Below, piece by piece: positions 8,231 through 15,640 of a stretch of 64,000 bases of DNA. The stretch lies in contig NZ_MUNP01000046.1 in the NCBI RefSeq assembly GCF_002001105.1, positions 1 through 64,000 on the forward strand, written 5' to 3'. This stretch comes from Rhodanobacter sp. C06 (GTDB lineage: Bacteria > Pseudomonadota > Gammaproteobacteria > Xanthomonadales > Rhodanobacteraceae). Within the stretch, counting starts at the first letter, position 1. Each line of letters begins with the position of its first letter. Under the pieces are notes generated by a model. It did not search any database. It had not been told where the DNA came from and saw nothing but the letters and a program-made list of their open reading frames with translations. Both the position numbers and the translations under genes were made by a program.

Positions 8231-9265
8231 TTACTGCTTGAACTCGGTTTTCCAGTAGCTCTCGATCTGGCTCACCAGCGAGGCGGGCAGCGGCACGTAG
8301 TCCAGCGAGCGCGCCTGCTCCTGGCCGTGCTCGTAGGCGAACTTGAAGAAGTCGAAGGCGACCTTGCTGTTGGCGGCGTTCTTAGGCTGCTTGTACATGA
8401 TCACCCACGAGGTGGCGGTGATCGGCCAGGCGTCGGCGCCGGGCGCATTGGTCATCAGCAGGTTGAAGTTCTTCGCGTGCGCCCAGTCGGCGGTGGCGGC
8501 GGCGGCCTGGAAGCTGGAGGTCTTCGGCTCCACCACCTTGCCGGCGGCGTTCTTCATCAGCGCGTAGCCGATGTGGTTCTTCAGCGCGTAGGCGTACTCG
8601 ACGTAGCCGATCGAGTTCGGGATCTGGCGGATGTAGGCCGAAACGCCTTCGTTGCCCTTGCCGCCGATGCCGGTCGGCCAGTTCACCGCCGTGCCTTCGC
8701 CCACCTTGGCCTTCCAGTCGGCGCTGACCTTGGACAGGTAGTTGGTGAAGTTGAAGCTGGTGCCCGAACCGTCGGAGCGATGCACCACGGTGATCCTGGA
8801 GTCGGGCAGCTTCACGCCCGGGTTCAGCGCGGCGATCGCCGGGTCGTTCCACTTGGCGATGCTGCCGAGGAAGATGCCGGCCAGGGTGGAGCCGTCCAGC
8901 ACCAGCTTGCCCGGCGCCACGCCCGCCACGTTGAACGCCGGCACGATGCCGCCGATCACGTCGGGGAACTGGCCCAGGCCGAACTTGGTCAGCGTGGCCT
9001 CGTCCAGCGGCATGTCGCTGGCGCCGAAGTCCACCGTGCCGGCCTTGATCTGGGCGATGCCGCCGCCGGAGCCGATCGACTGGTAGTTGACGCGGTTGCC
9101 GGTTTTCTCGGCATAGCTGGCCGACCACTTCGAGATCACGGGATAGACGAAGCTCGAACCTGCGCCGGTGATGTCGGTGGCCTGCACGGATACGGCGCCC
9201 AGCGAGGCGGCGATGAACACGGCGAGCGCGCCGAGGCGGAACATGGAACGGGATGAGGTCAACAC
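8231..9265 (-). CDS. pstS: Phosphate-binding periplasmic protein PstS
   Basis: A 344-residue exported solute-binding protein. A Sec signal peptide (hydrophobic core LGALAVFIAASLGAV, cleavage predicted near VQA-TD) is followed by the PstS start ITGAGSSFVYPVISKW, whose backbone and side chains contact phosphate. HRSDGSGTSFNFTNYLS supplies the second phosphate-binding loop. The GTG at 9265 was chosen because AAGGAG lies 6 nt upstream, while the internal ATG at 9244 has no ribosome binding site. A tandem Pho box lies 70-98 nt upstream, so expression should rise under phosphate limitation through PhoB. Confidence 0.96.
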   Translation of the reverse strand: MLTSSRSMFRLGALAVFIAASLGAVSVQATDITGAGSSFVYPVISKWSASYAEKTGNRVNYQSIGSGGGIAQIKAGTVDFGASDMPLDEATLTKFGLGQFPDVIGGIVPAFNVAGVAPGKLVLDGSTLAGIFLGSIAKWNDPAIAALNPGVKLPDSRITVVHRSDGSGTSFNFTNYLSKVSADWKAKVGEGTAVNWPTGIGGKGNEGVSAYIRQIPNSIGYVEYAYALKNHIGYALMKNAAGKVVEPKTSSFQAAAATADWAHAKNFNLLMTNAPGADAWPITATSWVIMYKQPKNAANSKVAFDFFKFAYEHGQEQARSLDYVPLPASLVSQIESYWKTEFKQ

Positions 9266-9334
9266 GTTGGCTCCTTGGGGTGCACGGGGCGGTGCCCGGT
9301 GCCCGCCATTGCAGCGGTGGCGTGTTGCAATGAA

Positions 9335-9363
9335 ATGAGATGAATGTTGCAGGCGGATGACAG
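9335..9363 (-). promoter_or_regulatory. Tandem Pho box upstream of pstS
   Basis: On the minus strand the 7-mers CTGTCAT (7/7 of the PhoB half-site), CTGCAAC (5/7) and ATCTCAT (5/7) follow one another at exactly 11-nt spacing (9363, 9352, 9341). This is the direct-repeat geometry of PhoB sites. The site lies in the 116-nt gap between rnt and pstS and faces pstS. Confidence 0.75.
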
Positions 9364-9381
9364 GGTTGGCGCAAGAGCGCT

Positions 9382-10041
9382 TCAGCCGACGTCCTGGCCC
9401 ACCCGCTCGCGCTCGAACATTTCCAGCTGGCGCCAGCGGTTGACGATGTCGCAGAACAGCATGGCGGTGGATTCGGCATCGTAGATCGCAGAGTGCGCCT
9501 CGCGGGTGTCGAACGCGCGACCGGAGGCCTGCACCGCCTTGCCCAGCACGGTCTGGCCGTAGGCGAGGCCGCCCAGGGTGGCGGTATCGAAGCAGCTGAA
9601 GGGGTGGAACGGGTTGCGCTTGTTGCCGGTACGGCGCACAGCGGCATTGATGAAACCGAGATCGAACGCGGCGTTGTGGCCCACCAGGATCGCACGCTGG
9701 CAGCCGTGGTCGCGCACGGCGGTGCGCACCGCCTGGAACACGTGCTCCAGCGCGAGGCGCTCGTCCAGGGCGCCGCGCAGCGGGTTGTCCGGGTCGATGC
9801 CGGTGATCTCCAGCGCGCGCGGGTCGAGGTTGGCGCCGGGGAAGGGCCCCACGTGGGCATGCGCGGTGGCCTGCGGGTACAGGAAGCCGTGCGCGTCCAT
9901 GCCCACGGTGATCGCGGCGATCTCCAGCAAGGCATCGCGTTCGGCGTCGAAACCGCCGGTTTCCACGTCCACGATCACCGGCAGGAAGCCGCGGAAGCGC
10001 GTGGCCATGCGGCCCGCCATGCTGTTGTTCGAAACGTCCAT
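9382..10041 (-). CDS. rnt: Ribonuclease T
   Basis: A 219-residue DEDDh 3'-5' exoribonuclease that trims the 3' ends of tRNA, 5S and 23S rRNA. The four acidic residues and the catalytic His lie in [10 protein letters not shown] (DxE, about 22-31), [10 protein letters not shown] and HSAIYDAE. The basic and aromatic patches '[17 protein letters not shown]' needed for RNA binding are present, and length and motifs match E. coli RNase T. It lies directly upstream of pstS on the same strand, but the Pho box in between suggests separate transcription. Confidence 0.95.
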   Translation of the reverse strand: MDVSNNSMAGRMATRFRGFLPVIVDVETGGFDAERDALLEIAAITVGMDAHGFLYPQATAHAHVGPFPGANLDPRALEITGIDPDNPLRGALDERLALEHVFQAVRTAVRDHGCQRAILVGHNAAFDLGFINAAVRRTGNKRNPFHPFSCFDTATLGGLAYGQTVLGKAVQASGRAFDTREAHSAIYDAESTAMLFCDIVNRWRQLEMFERERVGQDVG

Positions 10042-10096
10042 CGGCGAAGCATATCAGCCGCCGCCCGGCTTCCGGCAGGCGGCATGATCCTGCGGC

Positions 10097-10125
10097 ATGT
10101 CTTCATTCTGTCATGTGATGTGCAT
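10097..10125 (+). promoter_or_regulatory. Candidate Pho box upstream of the porin
   Basis: The plus strand reads ATGTCTT-4 nt-CTGTCAT-4 nt-TGTGCAT (10097, 10108, 10119), a PhoB-like 11-nt periodic array with one perfect half-site, one at 5/7 and one poor (3/7). It lies 285 nt before the porin start and 56 nt upstream of rnt on the other strand. The 357-nt gap 10042-10398 holds this site and the inverted repeat at 10259-10281; no gene was found in it. Confidence 0.4.
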
Positions 10126-10258
10126 GCAAGCGCAAAGATCGGACAGCATGCTGCGACCCGTTCGAGCCTTGCCGGCCGGCGTCAGCCAGGAGCCTGGGCG
10201 GCAGGAATATTCGAGGCGAAAAGACTGCTGTGCGAGGGCAGGTTTTCGACGATTCGCC

Positions 10259-10281
10259 GCCCCATAGTGGTTCTATGGGGC
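10259..10281. promoter_or_regulatory. 9-bp inverted repeat in the porin leader
   Basis: GCCCCATAG (10259-10267) and CTATGGGGC (10273-10281) form a perfect inverted repeat with a 5-nt spacer, 118 nt before the porin ATG. No T-run follows, so it is not an obvious terminator. It could be an operator or an mRNA leader hairpin. Confidence 0.45.
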
Positions 10282-10398
10282 AAGAAGCGGCGGAAAGATG
10301 CACCGCACGGCGGCCTTTGCAGCCCGAATGATTTCTGCCGCCCAGGCTCCCGAGGGACGGTCGAGGCGGATCCCGCCATCACTACAGTGGAGAAATGC

Positions 10399-11697
10399 AT
10401 GCACTCGAAGACGCTCGCGCTCGCGATCGCCGCCGGTCTGGGCCTGACCAGTTTCGCGGCCAGCGCCGCCCCGGCCCAGAAGACGACGCATCGCAAGGCC
10501 GCCACGGCCACCGTCAGTGCCGACGAGGTGGCCCAGCTCAAGGCCCAGCTCGCCGCCCTGCAGGAGAAGGTGGACGAACTGCAGGCGCAGTCCAGCGCGC
10601 AGACGGAGGCGCAGAGCCAGACCGCCCAGACCGTGCAGCAGGTGCAGGCGAAGCAGGAAACCATCGCCGCCGCGCCCAGCGATGCGCTGAGCAAGCGCGT
10701 GGACGCGCTGGACAAGCTGGTCAACGACACCAAGGTGTCGGGCAAGATGTACTTCGACTTCAGCAACATCGACCAGAAGAACAGCGATACCGGCAAGACC
10801 GCCGCCAACGGCGTCGGGCTGGACGTGAAGCGCTTCTACCTGGGCATCGACCACAAGTTCAACGACATCTGGTCGGCCAACCTGACCACCGACTTCAACT
10901 ACGTCAGCAGCGACGGCGAAACCAACCTGTTCGTGAAGAAGGCCTACGTGCAGGGCAAGTTCGACAAGGCGGCGATCTTCCGCATCGGTTCGGCCGACAT
11001 GCCGTGGATCCCGTTCGTCGAGAACGTCTATGGCTTCCGTTACGTGGAACCGACCGTGACGGATCGCCTGAAGTACGCGAACTCGGCGGACTGGGGCCTG
11101 CATGCGTTCGGCGACGTGGGCGCCAACAACATGTTCAACTACGCGGTGTCGGTGGTGAACGGTGCCGGCTACAAAAACCCCAGCCGCAGCAAGGGCGTGG
11201 ACGTGGAAGCGCGCGTGGGCTTCGTGCCGTTCGACGGCCTCACCGTGGCGCTGGGCGGCTATTCCGGCCACCGCGGCCAGGAGACCCAGACCGCGGGTGC
11301 CGACCACACCGCGCAGCGCGGCGACTTCCTGATCGCCTACGTCAACCAGCAGTTCCGCGTGGGTGGCGAGTACTTCTCCGCGAAGAACTGGAACAACGTG
11401 ATGACGCCGCAGGCCGACAAGGCCGACGGTTGGTCGGTGTGGGGCAGCGTGGCGCTGACCGACGACCTCGCCCTGTTCGCCCGTTACGACGAAGCGAAGC
11501 TGAGCAAGGACCTGGACAACAACGCCAAGGACACCTACTACAACGTCGGCCTGCAGTACCAGGTGACCAAGGGCTTCAAGCTGGCCGGTGTGTGGAAGCA
11601 CGAGAAGGGCGACAAGTCGGTGACCACGCCGCTGCCGCCGCACGTGCAGAACGTGAAGACCAACGAGATCGGCGTGTTCGGCGAAGTGGCCTTTTAA
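10399..11697 (+). CDS. Outer-membrane porin, OprO/OprP-like
   Basis: A 432-residue exported protein. A signal peptide (cleavage near SFAASA-AP) is followed by a coiled-coil segment (about 40-110, 'DEVAQLKAQLAALQEKVDELQAQ'-type heptads) and then a beta-barrel of about 320 residues. The barrel ends in the C-terminal signature GEVAF, whose last residue is Phe as in outer membrane proteins. 'KRFYLGIDHKFNDIWSANLTTDFNY' and 'GVDVEARVGFVPFDGLTVALGGYSG' resemble phosphate/polyphosphate-selective porins O and P. The ATG at 10399 has GGAG 8 nt upstream. Head-to-head placement with rnt-pst and a possible Pho box suggest a role in phosphate entry, but the selectivity lysines cannot be confirmed by eye. 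Confidence 0.75.
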   Translation: MHSKTLALAIAAGLGLTSFAASAAPAQKTTHRKAATATVSADEVAQLKAQLAALQEKVDELQAQSSAQTEAQSQTAQTVQQVQAKQETIAAAPSDALSKRVDALDKLVNDTKVSGKMYFDFSNIDQKNSDTGKTAANGVGLDVKRFYLGIDHKFNDIWSANLTTDFNYVSSDGETNLFVKKAYVQGKFDKAAIFRIGSADMPWIPFVENVYGFRYVEPTVTDRLKYANSADWGLHAFGDVGANNMFNYAVSVVNGAGYKNPSRSKGVDVEARVGFVPFDGLTVALGGYSGHRGQETQTAGADHTAQRGDFLIAYVNQQFRVGGEYFSAKNWNNVMTPQADKADGWSVWGSVALTDDLALFARYDEAKLSKDLDNNAKDTYYNVGLQYQVTKGFKLAGVWKHEKGDKSVTTPLPPHVQNVKTNEIGVFGEVAF

Positions 11698-11776
11698 GTC
11701 CAGAAGTCCAGGACCTTGCGTGGTTCAAGCGCGAGGTGGCGTGCAGGAGGCGAACCCGCGCGGCCCGTTTGCTCCT

Positions 11777-11811
11777 TCTCCCCTCCGGGGAGAAGGCTGG
11801 GACGAGGGGCG
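11777..11811. repeat. C/G-rich palindromic repeat copy after the porin
   Basis: The block CTTCTCCCC-TCC-GGGGAGAAGG followed by CTGGGACGAGGGG has the same layout as the repeat in the pstS-pstC gap (hairpin, then GGTTGGGGTGAGGGG there). It lies in the 221-nt gap between the convergent porin and nth genes. Confidence 0.6.
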
Positions 11812-11869
11812 GGGGCTCGCCGCAACGCGCACGCAGGTTTATCGCAAGGGAGTTCGACCCAAGGACGGA

Positions 11870-11896
11870 AAACGGCGGGCACGATGCCCGCCGTTT
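11870..11896. terminator. Bidirectional terminator between porin and nth
   Basis: An 11-bp perfect stem (AAACGGCGGGC/GCCCGCCGTTT, 5-nt loop) lies between two convergent genes. A short T-rich tail (GCTTTTG) follows on the plus strand and an A-rich flank precedes it, so it can serve both transcripts. Confidence 0.75.
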
Positions 11897-11918
11897 GCTT
11901 TTGCAGTAACGGTGCGCC

Positions 11919-12563
11919 TCAGGCCGCTTGCGTCTTGTCCTTGTAGCGGCACAGGTCGCGGATCACGCATTGCGGGCAATCCGGCTTGCGCGCCTTGCAC
12001 ACGTAGCGGCCGTGCAGGATCAGCCAGTGGTGGGCATCGCGCTTGAACTCCGCGGGTACCGCCTTCTCCAGCTTGTCCTCCACCGCGCGCACGTCCTTGC
12101 CCGGTGCGAGGCCGGTGCGGTTGGCGACGCGGAAGATGTGCGTGTCGACCGCAATGGTGGGTTCGCCGAATGCGGTATTGAGCACCACGTTCGCGGTCTT
12201 GCGGCCCACGCCAGGCAGCGCCTCCAGCGCTTCGCGCGTGCGCGGCACCTCGCCGCCGTGTTGTTCGATCAAGATGCCGCACAGCGCGATCACGTTCTTC
12301 GCCTTCGCGTTGAACAGGCCGATCGTGGAGATGTACTTCTTCAGCCCGTCCTCGCCCAGCGCGAGGATCGCCTGCGGCGTATTCGCCACCGGGTAGAGCT
12401 TGCGCGTGGCCTTGTTCACGCCCACGTCGGTGGCCTGCGCGGACAGCACCACGGCCACCAGCAGCTCGAACGGCGTGCGGTATTCCAGTTCGGTGGTGGG
12501 TTGCGGGTTCAGGTCGCGCAGGCGGGTGAACAGCTCGACCACGTCGGCGCGCTTCATGGGCAT
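11919..12563 (-). CDS. nth: Endonuclease III (bifunctional DNA glycosylase/AP lyase)
   Basis: A 214-residue base-excision repair enzyme that removes oxidised pyrimidines and nicks at AP sites. The helix-hairpin-helix is LPGVGRKTANVVLN with the catalytic Lys, the catalytic Asp is in 'AVDTHIFRVANRTGL', and the C-terminal [4Fe-4S] cluster ligands show the exact spacing C-x6-C-x2-C-x5-C (CKARKPDC, CPQC, CVIRDLC). The start MPMKRADV at 12563 was preferred; the ATG at 12557 is equally possible and neither has a clear ribosome binding site. nth follows the ferredoxin gene on the same strand, an order known from other gammaproteobacteria (rnf-nth), but a 127-nt repeat separates them here. Confidence 0.96.
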   Translation of the reverse strand: MPMKRADVVELFTRLRDLNPQPTTELEYRTPFELLVAVVLSAQATDVGVNKATRKLYPVANTPQAILALGEDGLKKYISTIGLFNAKAKNVIALCGILIEQHGGEVPRTREALEALPGVGRKTANVVLNTAFGEPTIAVDTHIFRVANRTGLAPGKDVRAVEDKLEKAVPAEFKRDAHHWLILHGRYVCKARKPDCPQCVIRDLCRYKDKTQAA

Positions 12564-12586
12564 GGCGAAACGTCCCGCATCACGCT

Positions 12587-12672
12587 CGTCATCCCGGCGA
12601 AAGCCGGGATCCAGTGACTCGCAGCTGTCGAAGCACGGGAGACGCTGGACTCCGGCCTTCGCCGGAGTGACG
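12587..12672. repeat. REPIN-like doublet of inverted hairpins
   Basis: Two hairpins, ATCCCGGC/GCCGGGAT (12591-12610) and TCCGGC/GCCGGA (12651-12666), are arranged as mirror images. The outer bases CGTCA...TGACG and the inner CCAG...CTGG pair across the element. This is the structure of REP doublets, or REPINs: small repeats thought to be moved by RAYT transposases. It occupies the gap between nth and the ferredoxin gene. Confidence 0.8.
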
Positions 12673-12690
12673 GCGTGAGGTGAGGTCGTT

Positions 12691-13311
12691 TCATGGCGTC
12701 TTGCCCTGTTTCGCGCGGGCCCGTGCCAGCGCGGCCAGCACCGGGTTGGTCGAGGCGGCGGCGTCGACCGCCACCTTGCGCGCGGCCAGCTCCGCCTCGC
12801 GCTCGGCCGCCTCGCGTGCCAGCCGCGCTTCGCGTTTCCGGAAATGTTCGCGCGCCGCATCGGCATGCGCCGGGTCGATCTGTCCCGTGGGCATCGGCTC
12901 CAGCACGATGCAGTCCACCGGGCAGGCCGGCACGCACAGTTCGCAGCCGGTGCAGTCGTCGGCCAGCACGGTGTGCATCAGCTTGGCCGCGCCCACGATG
13001 GCGTCCACCGGGCAGGCCTGGATGCACTTGGTGCAGCCGATGCACTCGTCCTCGATCACCCGCGCCAGCGTGCGCGGTTTCTCCGTACCGTTGGCGGGAT
13101 TCAGCGGCAGCACCGGGCGGTCCAGCAGCGCTGCCAGTTTCGCGATGCCGGCCGCGCCGCCGGGCGGGCACTGGTTGATCGCCGCCTCGCCGCGGGCGAT
13201 CGCTTCGGCGTAAGGCCGGCAGCCGTGGTAGCCGCATTGTTCGCACTGCGTCTGTGGCAGCAGGGCGTCGATGCGGTCGGCGAGACTATGCATGGCTTCG
13301 GCTGCGGTCAT
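12691..13311 (-). CDS. RnfB-type electron transport ferredoxin
   Basis: A 206-residue iron-sulfur protein. An N-terminal Fe4S4 domain supplies ligands in CEQCGYHGC and NQCPPGG. Two ferredoxin clusters follow: [16 protein letters not shown] and [17 protein letters not shown] charged helical Ala/Glu/Arg tail makes up the last 60 residues. The order matches RnfB/RsxB, but the N-terminal membrane anchor of RnfB is missing (the protein starts directly [19 protein letters not shown]) and no other rnf gene lies nearby. It may therefore be a soluble ferredoxin working with another partner. The neighbour nth, another Fe-S protein, is the usual genomic partner of rnf genes. Confidence 0.85.
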   Translation of the reverse strand: MTAAEAMHSLADRIDALLPQTQCEQCGYHGCRPYAEAIARGEAAINQCPPGGAAGIAKLAALLDRPVLPLNPANGTEKPRTLARVIEDECIGCTKCIQACPVDAIVGAAKLMHTVLADDCTGCELCVPACPVDCIVLEPMPTGQIDPAHADAAREHFRKREARLAREAAEREAELAARKVAVDAAASTNPVLAALARARAKQGKTP

Positions 13312-13317
13312 CGGGCG

Positions 13318-13380
13318 GTAGGAGCGGCTTCAGCCGCGATCACGATTGCCAAGAAGCATCGCGGCTGAAGCCGCTCCTAC
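13318..13380. repeat. REP hairpin (GTAGGAGCGGCTTCAGCCGC family)
   Basis: A 23-bp perfect inverted repeat (13318-13340 and 13358-13380) with a 17-nt loop fills the gap between the ferredoxin gene and metG. The arm GTAGGAGCGGCTTCAGCCGC is a very common extragenic palindrome in Pseudomonas and Xanthomonadales. Confidence 0.9.
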
Positions 13381-13390
13381 GAGGTGCGTT

Positions 13391-15508
13391 TCAGCGCACC
13401 GTGGCGCCCGGCTGGGCGCCCTGGTCGGCGTCCAGCAGGAACAGGTCCGCGCCGCCGTCGCCGGCGGAGAGGATCATGCCTTCGGACAGGCCGAAGCGCA
13501 TCTTGCGCGGCGCGAGGTTGGCGATGAACACCACGTTGCGGCCGAGCAGCTTTCCCGGCTCGCCGTAGGCGGCGCGGATGCCGGAGAAGATCTGTCGCTT
13601 GCCCAGCGCGCCGGCGTCCAGTTCGAAGCGCAGCAGCTTGTCCGAGCCGTCCACGAACTCGCAGGCGACGACCTTGCCGATGCGCAGGTCGAGCTTGGCG
13701 AAATCGTCGATGGCGATGGTGGCCGGTACTTCGGTGGCGGCGGGAGCGGCGGGCTTGGCGGTGTCGTTCACGGGCTTCTTCTTTGCGGTTTCAGGGGCGG
13801 GGGCGGGAGCTCCCAGCGATTCCTTCGAGGCGTCGACCATCGCCTCGATGCGCTTGGGGTCGAGGCGCGCGAGCAAGGGTTCGAAGGCATTGATGCTGTG
13901 GCCGTGCAGCGCATCGCACGCGTCGGCAAAGCCGGCGACGGGAGCAGCGAGGAATTGTTCGGCAGCGGCGACGGTGGCTGGGAGGATAGGTTTCAGCAGG
14001 CCTGCGAGGAGGCGGAACGCGGCCAGCGCGAGTGAGCAAACTTGATGTAGTTCGTGTCGACGCGATTCGTCTTTGGCAAGTATCCAAGGAGCTTTGTCAG
14101 CGATGTAGCCGTTCACTAGGTCAGCCATCAGCACAAATTTGCGTGTGACCTCGGCGAACTCGCCATCTTCATAGAGTTCGGATATATCGTCGTAGTGCGA
14201 CTGGAGTACGCGCCAGAGTTCGGACTCTTGCTCGTCAAATCGTTCAACAAGCCGTCCATCGAAGAACTTGTGCACGAAGCCCGCGGTGCGGCTGGCGATG
14301 TTCACCCACTTGCCGACCAGGTGCGAGTTGACGCGCTCCTCGAATGCCTTGAGGTCGAGGTCCACGTCCACCGGCGTGTCGTTGAGCAGGCTGGCGAAGT
14401 AGTAGCGCAGGTACTCGGGGTTGAGCCCGGCGTCGAGGTAGGTGCGCGCCTGGATGAAGGTGCCGCGCGACTTGGACATCTTCGCGCCGTTCACCGTCAG
14501 GTAGCCGTTGACGTGCAACGCGGTGGGCACGCGCATCTGCGCGCCGTGCAGCATCGCCGGCCAGAACAGGCCGTGGAAGTTGATGATGTCCTTGCCGATG
14601 AAGTGGTGCATCTCCGCGCTGCTGCCGGCGGCTAGGAAGTCGTCGAACTTCAGCCCGGTGCGCTCGCACAGCGCCTTGAAACTGGCGAGGTAGCCGACCG
14701 GCGCGTCCAGCCACACGTAGAAGAACTTGCCCGGCGCGTCGGGGATGGGGAAGCCGAAGTAGGGCGCGTCGCGGGAGATGTCCCAGTCCTTCAGTCCGCC
14801 GTCCAGCCATTCGCGCAGCTTGGCGGCCACGCCGCTGTTCGCCACCGGCTTGCCGTCGGTGTATTTGCCGGCGAACCAGTCGCGCAGCAGACCCTCGAAC
14901 TTGGAGAGTTCGAAGAAGTAGTGCTCCGAATCCTTCAGCACTGGCGTGGCGCCAGAGACCACCGAATACGGGTTGATCAGGTCGGTGGGCGCGTAGGTGG
15001 CGCCGCAGTTCTCGCAGTTGTCGCCGTATTGGTCGGGCGTGCCGCACTTCGGGCACACGCCCTTGATGTAGCGGTCCGGCAGGAACATCTGCTTTTCGGG
15101 GTCGTACAGCTGCTGGATGCTGCGCTTGGCGATGTAGGTCTCATTTTCCGCACTGCCAGGCTGGGCGCCGTCGCGCAGGCGTGTGTAGATCAGCGCGGAC
15201 AGCTCGCGGTTCTCGTCCGAATGCGTGGAGTGGTAGTGGTCGAATTCCACGCCGAAGGCGATGAAGTCGGCCGCGTGGCTGACGCGGATGCCGGCGATGA
15301 ACGCCTCCGGCGTCATGCCGGCCTTTTCAGCGGCCAGCATGATTGGCGTGCCATGCGCATCGTCGGCGCAAACGTAGGCCACTTGGTTGCCCATCATGCG
15401 CTGCGCCCGCACCCAGATGTCGGCCTGGATATAACCCAGCAGATGGCCCATGTGCAGCGGACCGTTGGCGTAAGGCAGGGCGTTGGTGACGAGCAGGCGG
15501 CGACTCAT
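13391..15508 (-). CDS. metG: Methionyl-tRNA synthetase
   Basis: A 705-residue class I synthetase that charges tRNA-Met. The HIGH-like motif is in PYANGPLHMGHLLGY near residue 12, and KMSKS occurs as AKMSKSRGTF near residue 343. The zinc knuckle has two Cys pairs (CPKCG and CENCG), as in the E. coli-type enzyme. A linker rich in Ala/Pro (about 565-600) leads to a C-terminal OB-fold dimerisation and tRNA-binding domain starting 'IAIDDFAKLDLRIGKVVACE'. The start at 15508 gives MSRRLLVTNAL. Residues about 409-489 are encoded by a tract (14041-14280) of only about 50% G+C, unlike the rest of the gene. Confidence 0.97.
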   Translation of the reverse strand: MSRRLLVTNALPYANGPLHMGHLLGYIQADIWVRAQRMMGNQVAYVCADDAHGTPIMLAAEKAGMTPEAFIAGIRVSHAADFIAFGVEFDHYHSTHSDENRELSALIYTRLRDGAQPGSAENETYIAKRSIQQLYDPEKQMFLPDRYIKGVCPKCGTPDQYGDNCENCGATYAPTDLINPYSVVSGATPVLKDSEHYFFELSKFEGLLRDWFAGKYTDGKPVANSGVAAKLREWLDGGLKDWDISRDAPYFGFPIPDAPGKFFYVWLDAPVGYLASFKALCERTGLKFDDFLAAGSSAEMHHFIGKDIINFHGLFWPAMLHGAQMRVPTALHVNGYLTVNGAKMSKSRGTFIQARTYLDAGLNPEYLRYYFASLLNDTPVDVDLDLKAFEERVNSHLVGKWVNIASRTAGFVHKFFDGRLVERFDEQESELWRVLQSHYDDISELYEDGEFAEVTRKFVLMADLVNGYIADKAPWILAKDESRRHELHQVCSLALAAFRLLAGLLKPILPATVAAAEQFLAAPVAGFADACDALHGHSINAFEPLLARLDPKRIEAMVDASKESLGAPAPAPETAKKKPVNDTAKPAAPAATEVPATIAIDDFAKLDLRIGKVVACEFVDGSDKLLRFELDAGALGKRQIFSGIRAAYGEPGKLLGRNVVFIANLAPRKMRFGLSEGMILSAGDGGADLFLLDADQGAQPGATVR

Positions 15509-15640
15509 GGTGGACTGGCACTCCGTGGGACTGCGCATTATGGCATCCACGGACCGCCACGCGTGTGCTCGCTGCAACCTTGGAAACCGGCTGTGCAGCG
15601 TGTAGTTTTCGCGGAACCACATGCTGCTCGGAACCTGCCC

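Noticed and set aside
10259-10281. Rho-independent terminator
   Set aside because: No T-run on either strand and no upstream transcript on the plus strand that would need to end there.
12691-13311. Complete Rnf/Rsx electron transport complex
   Set aside because: Only the RnfB-type gene is present; no rnfA, C, D, G or E next to it.
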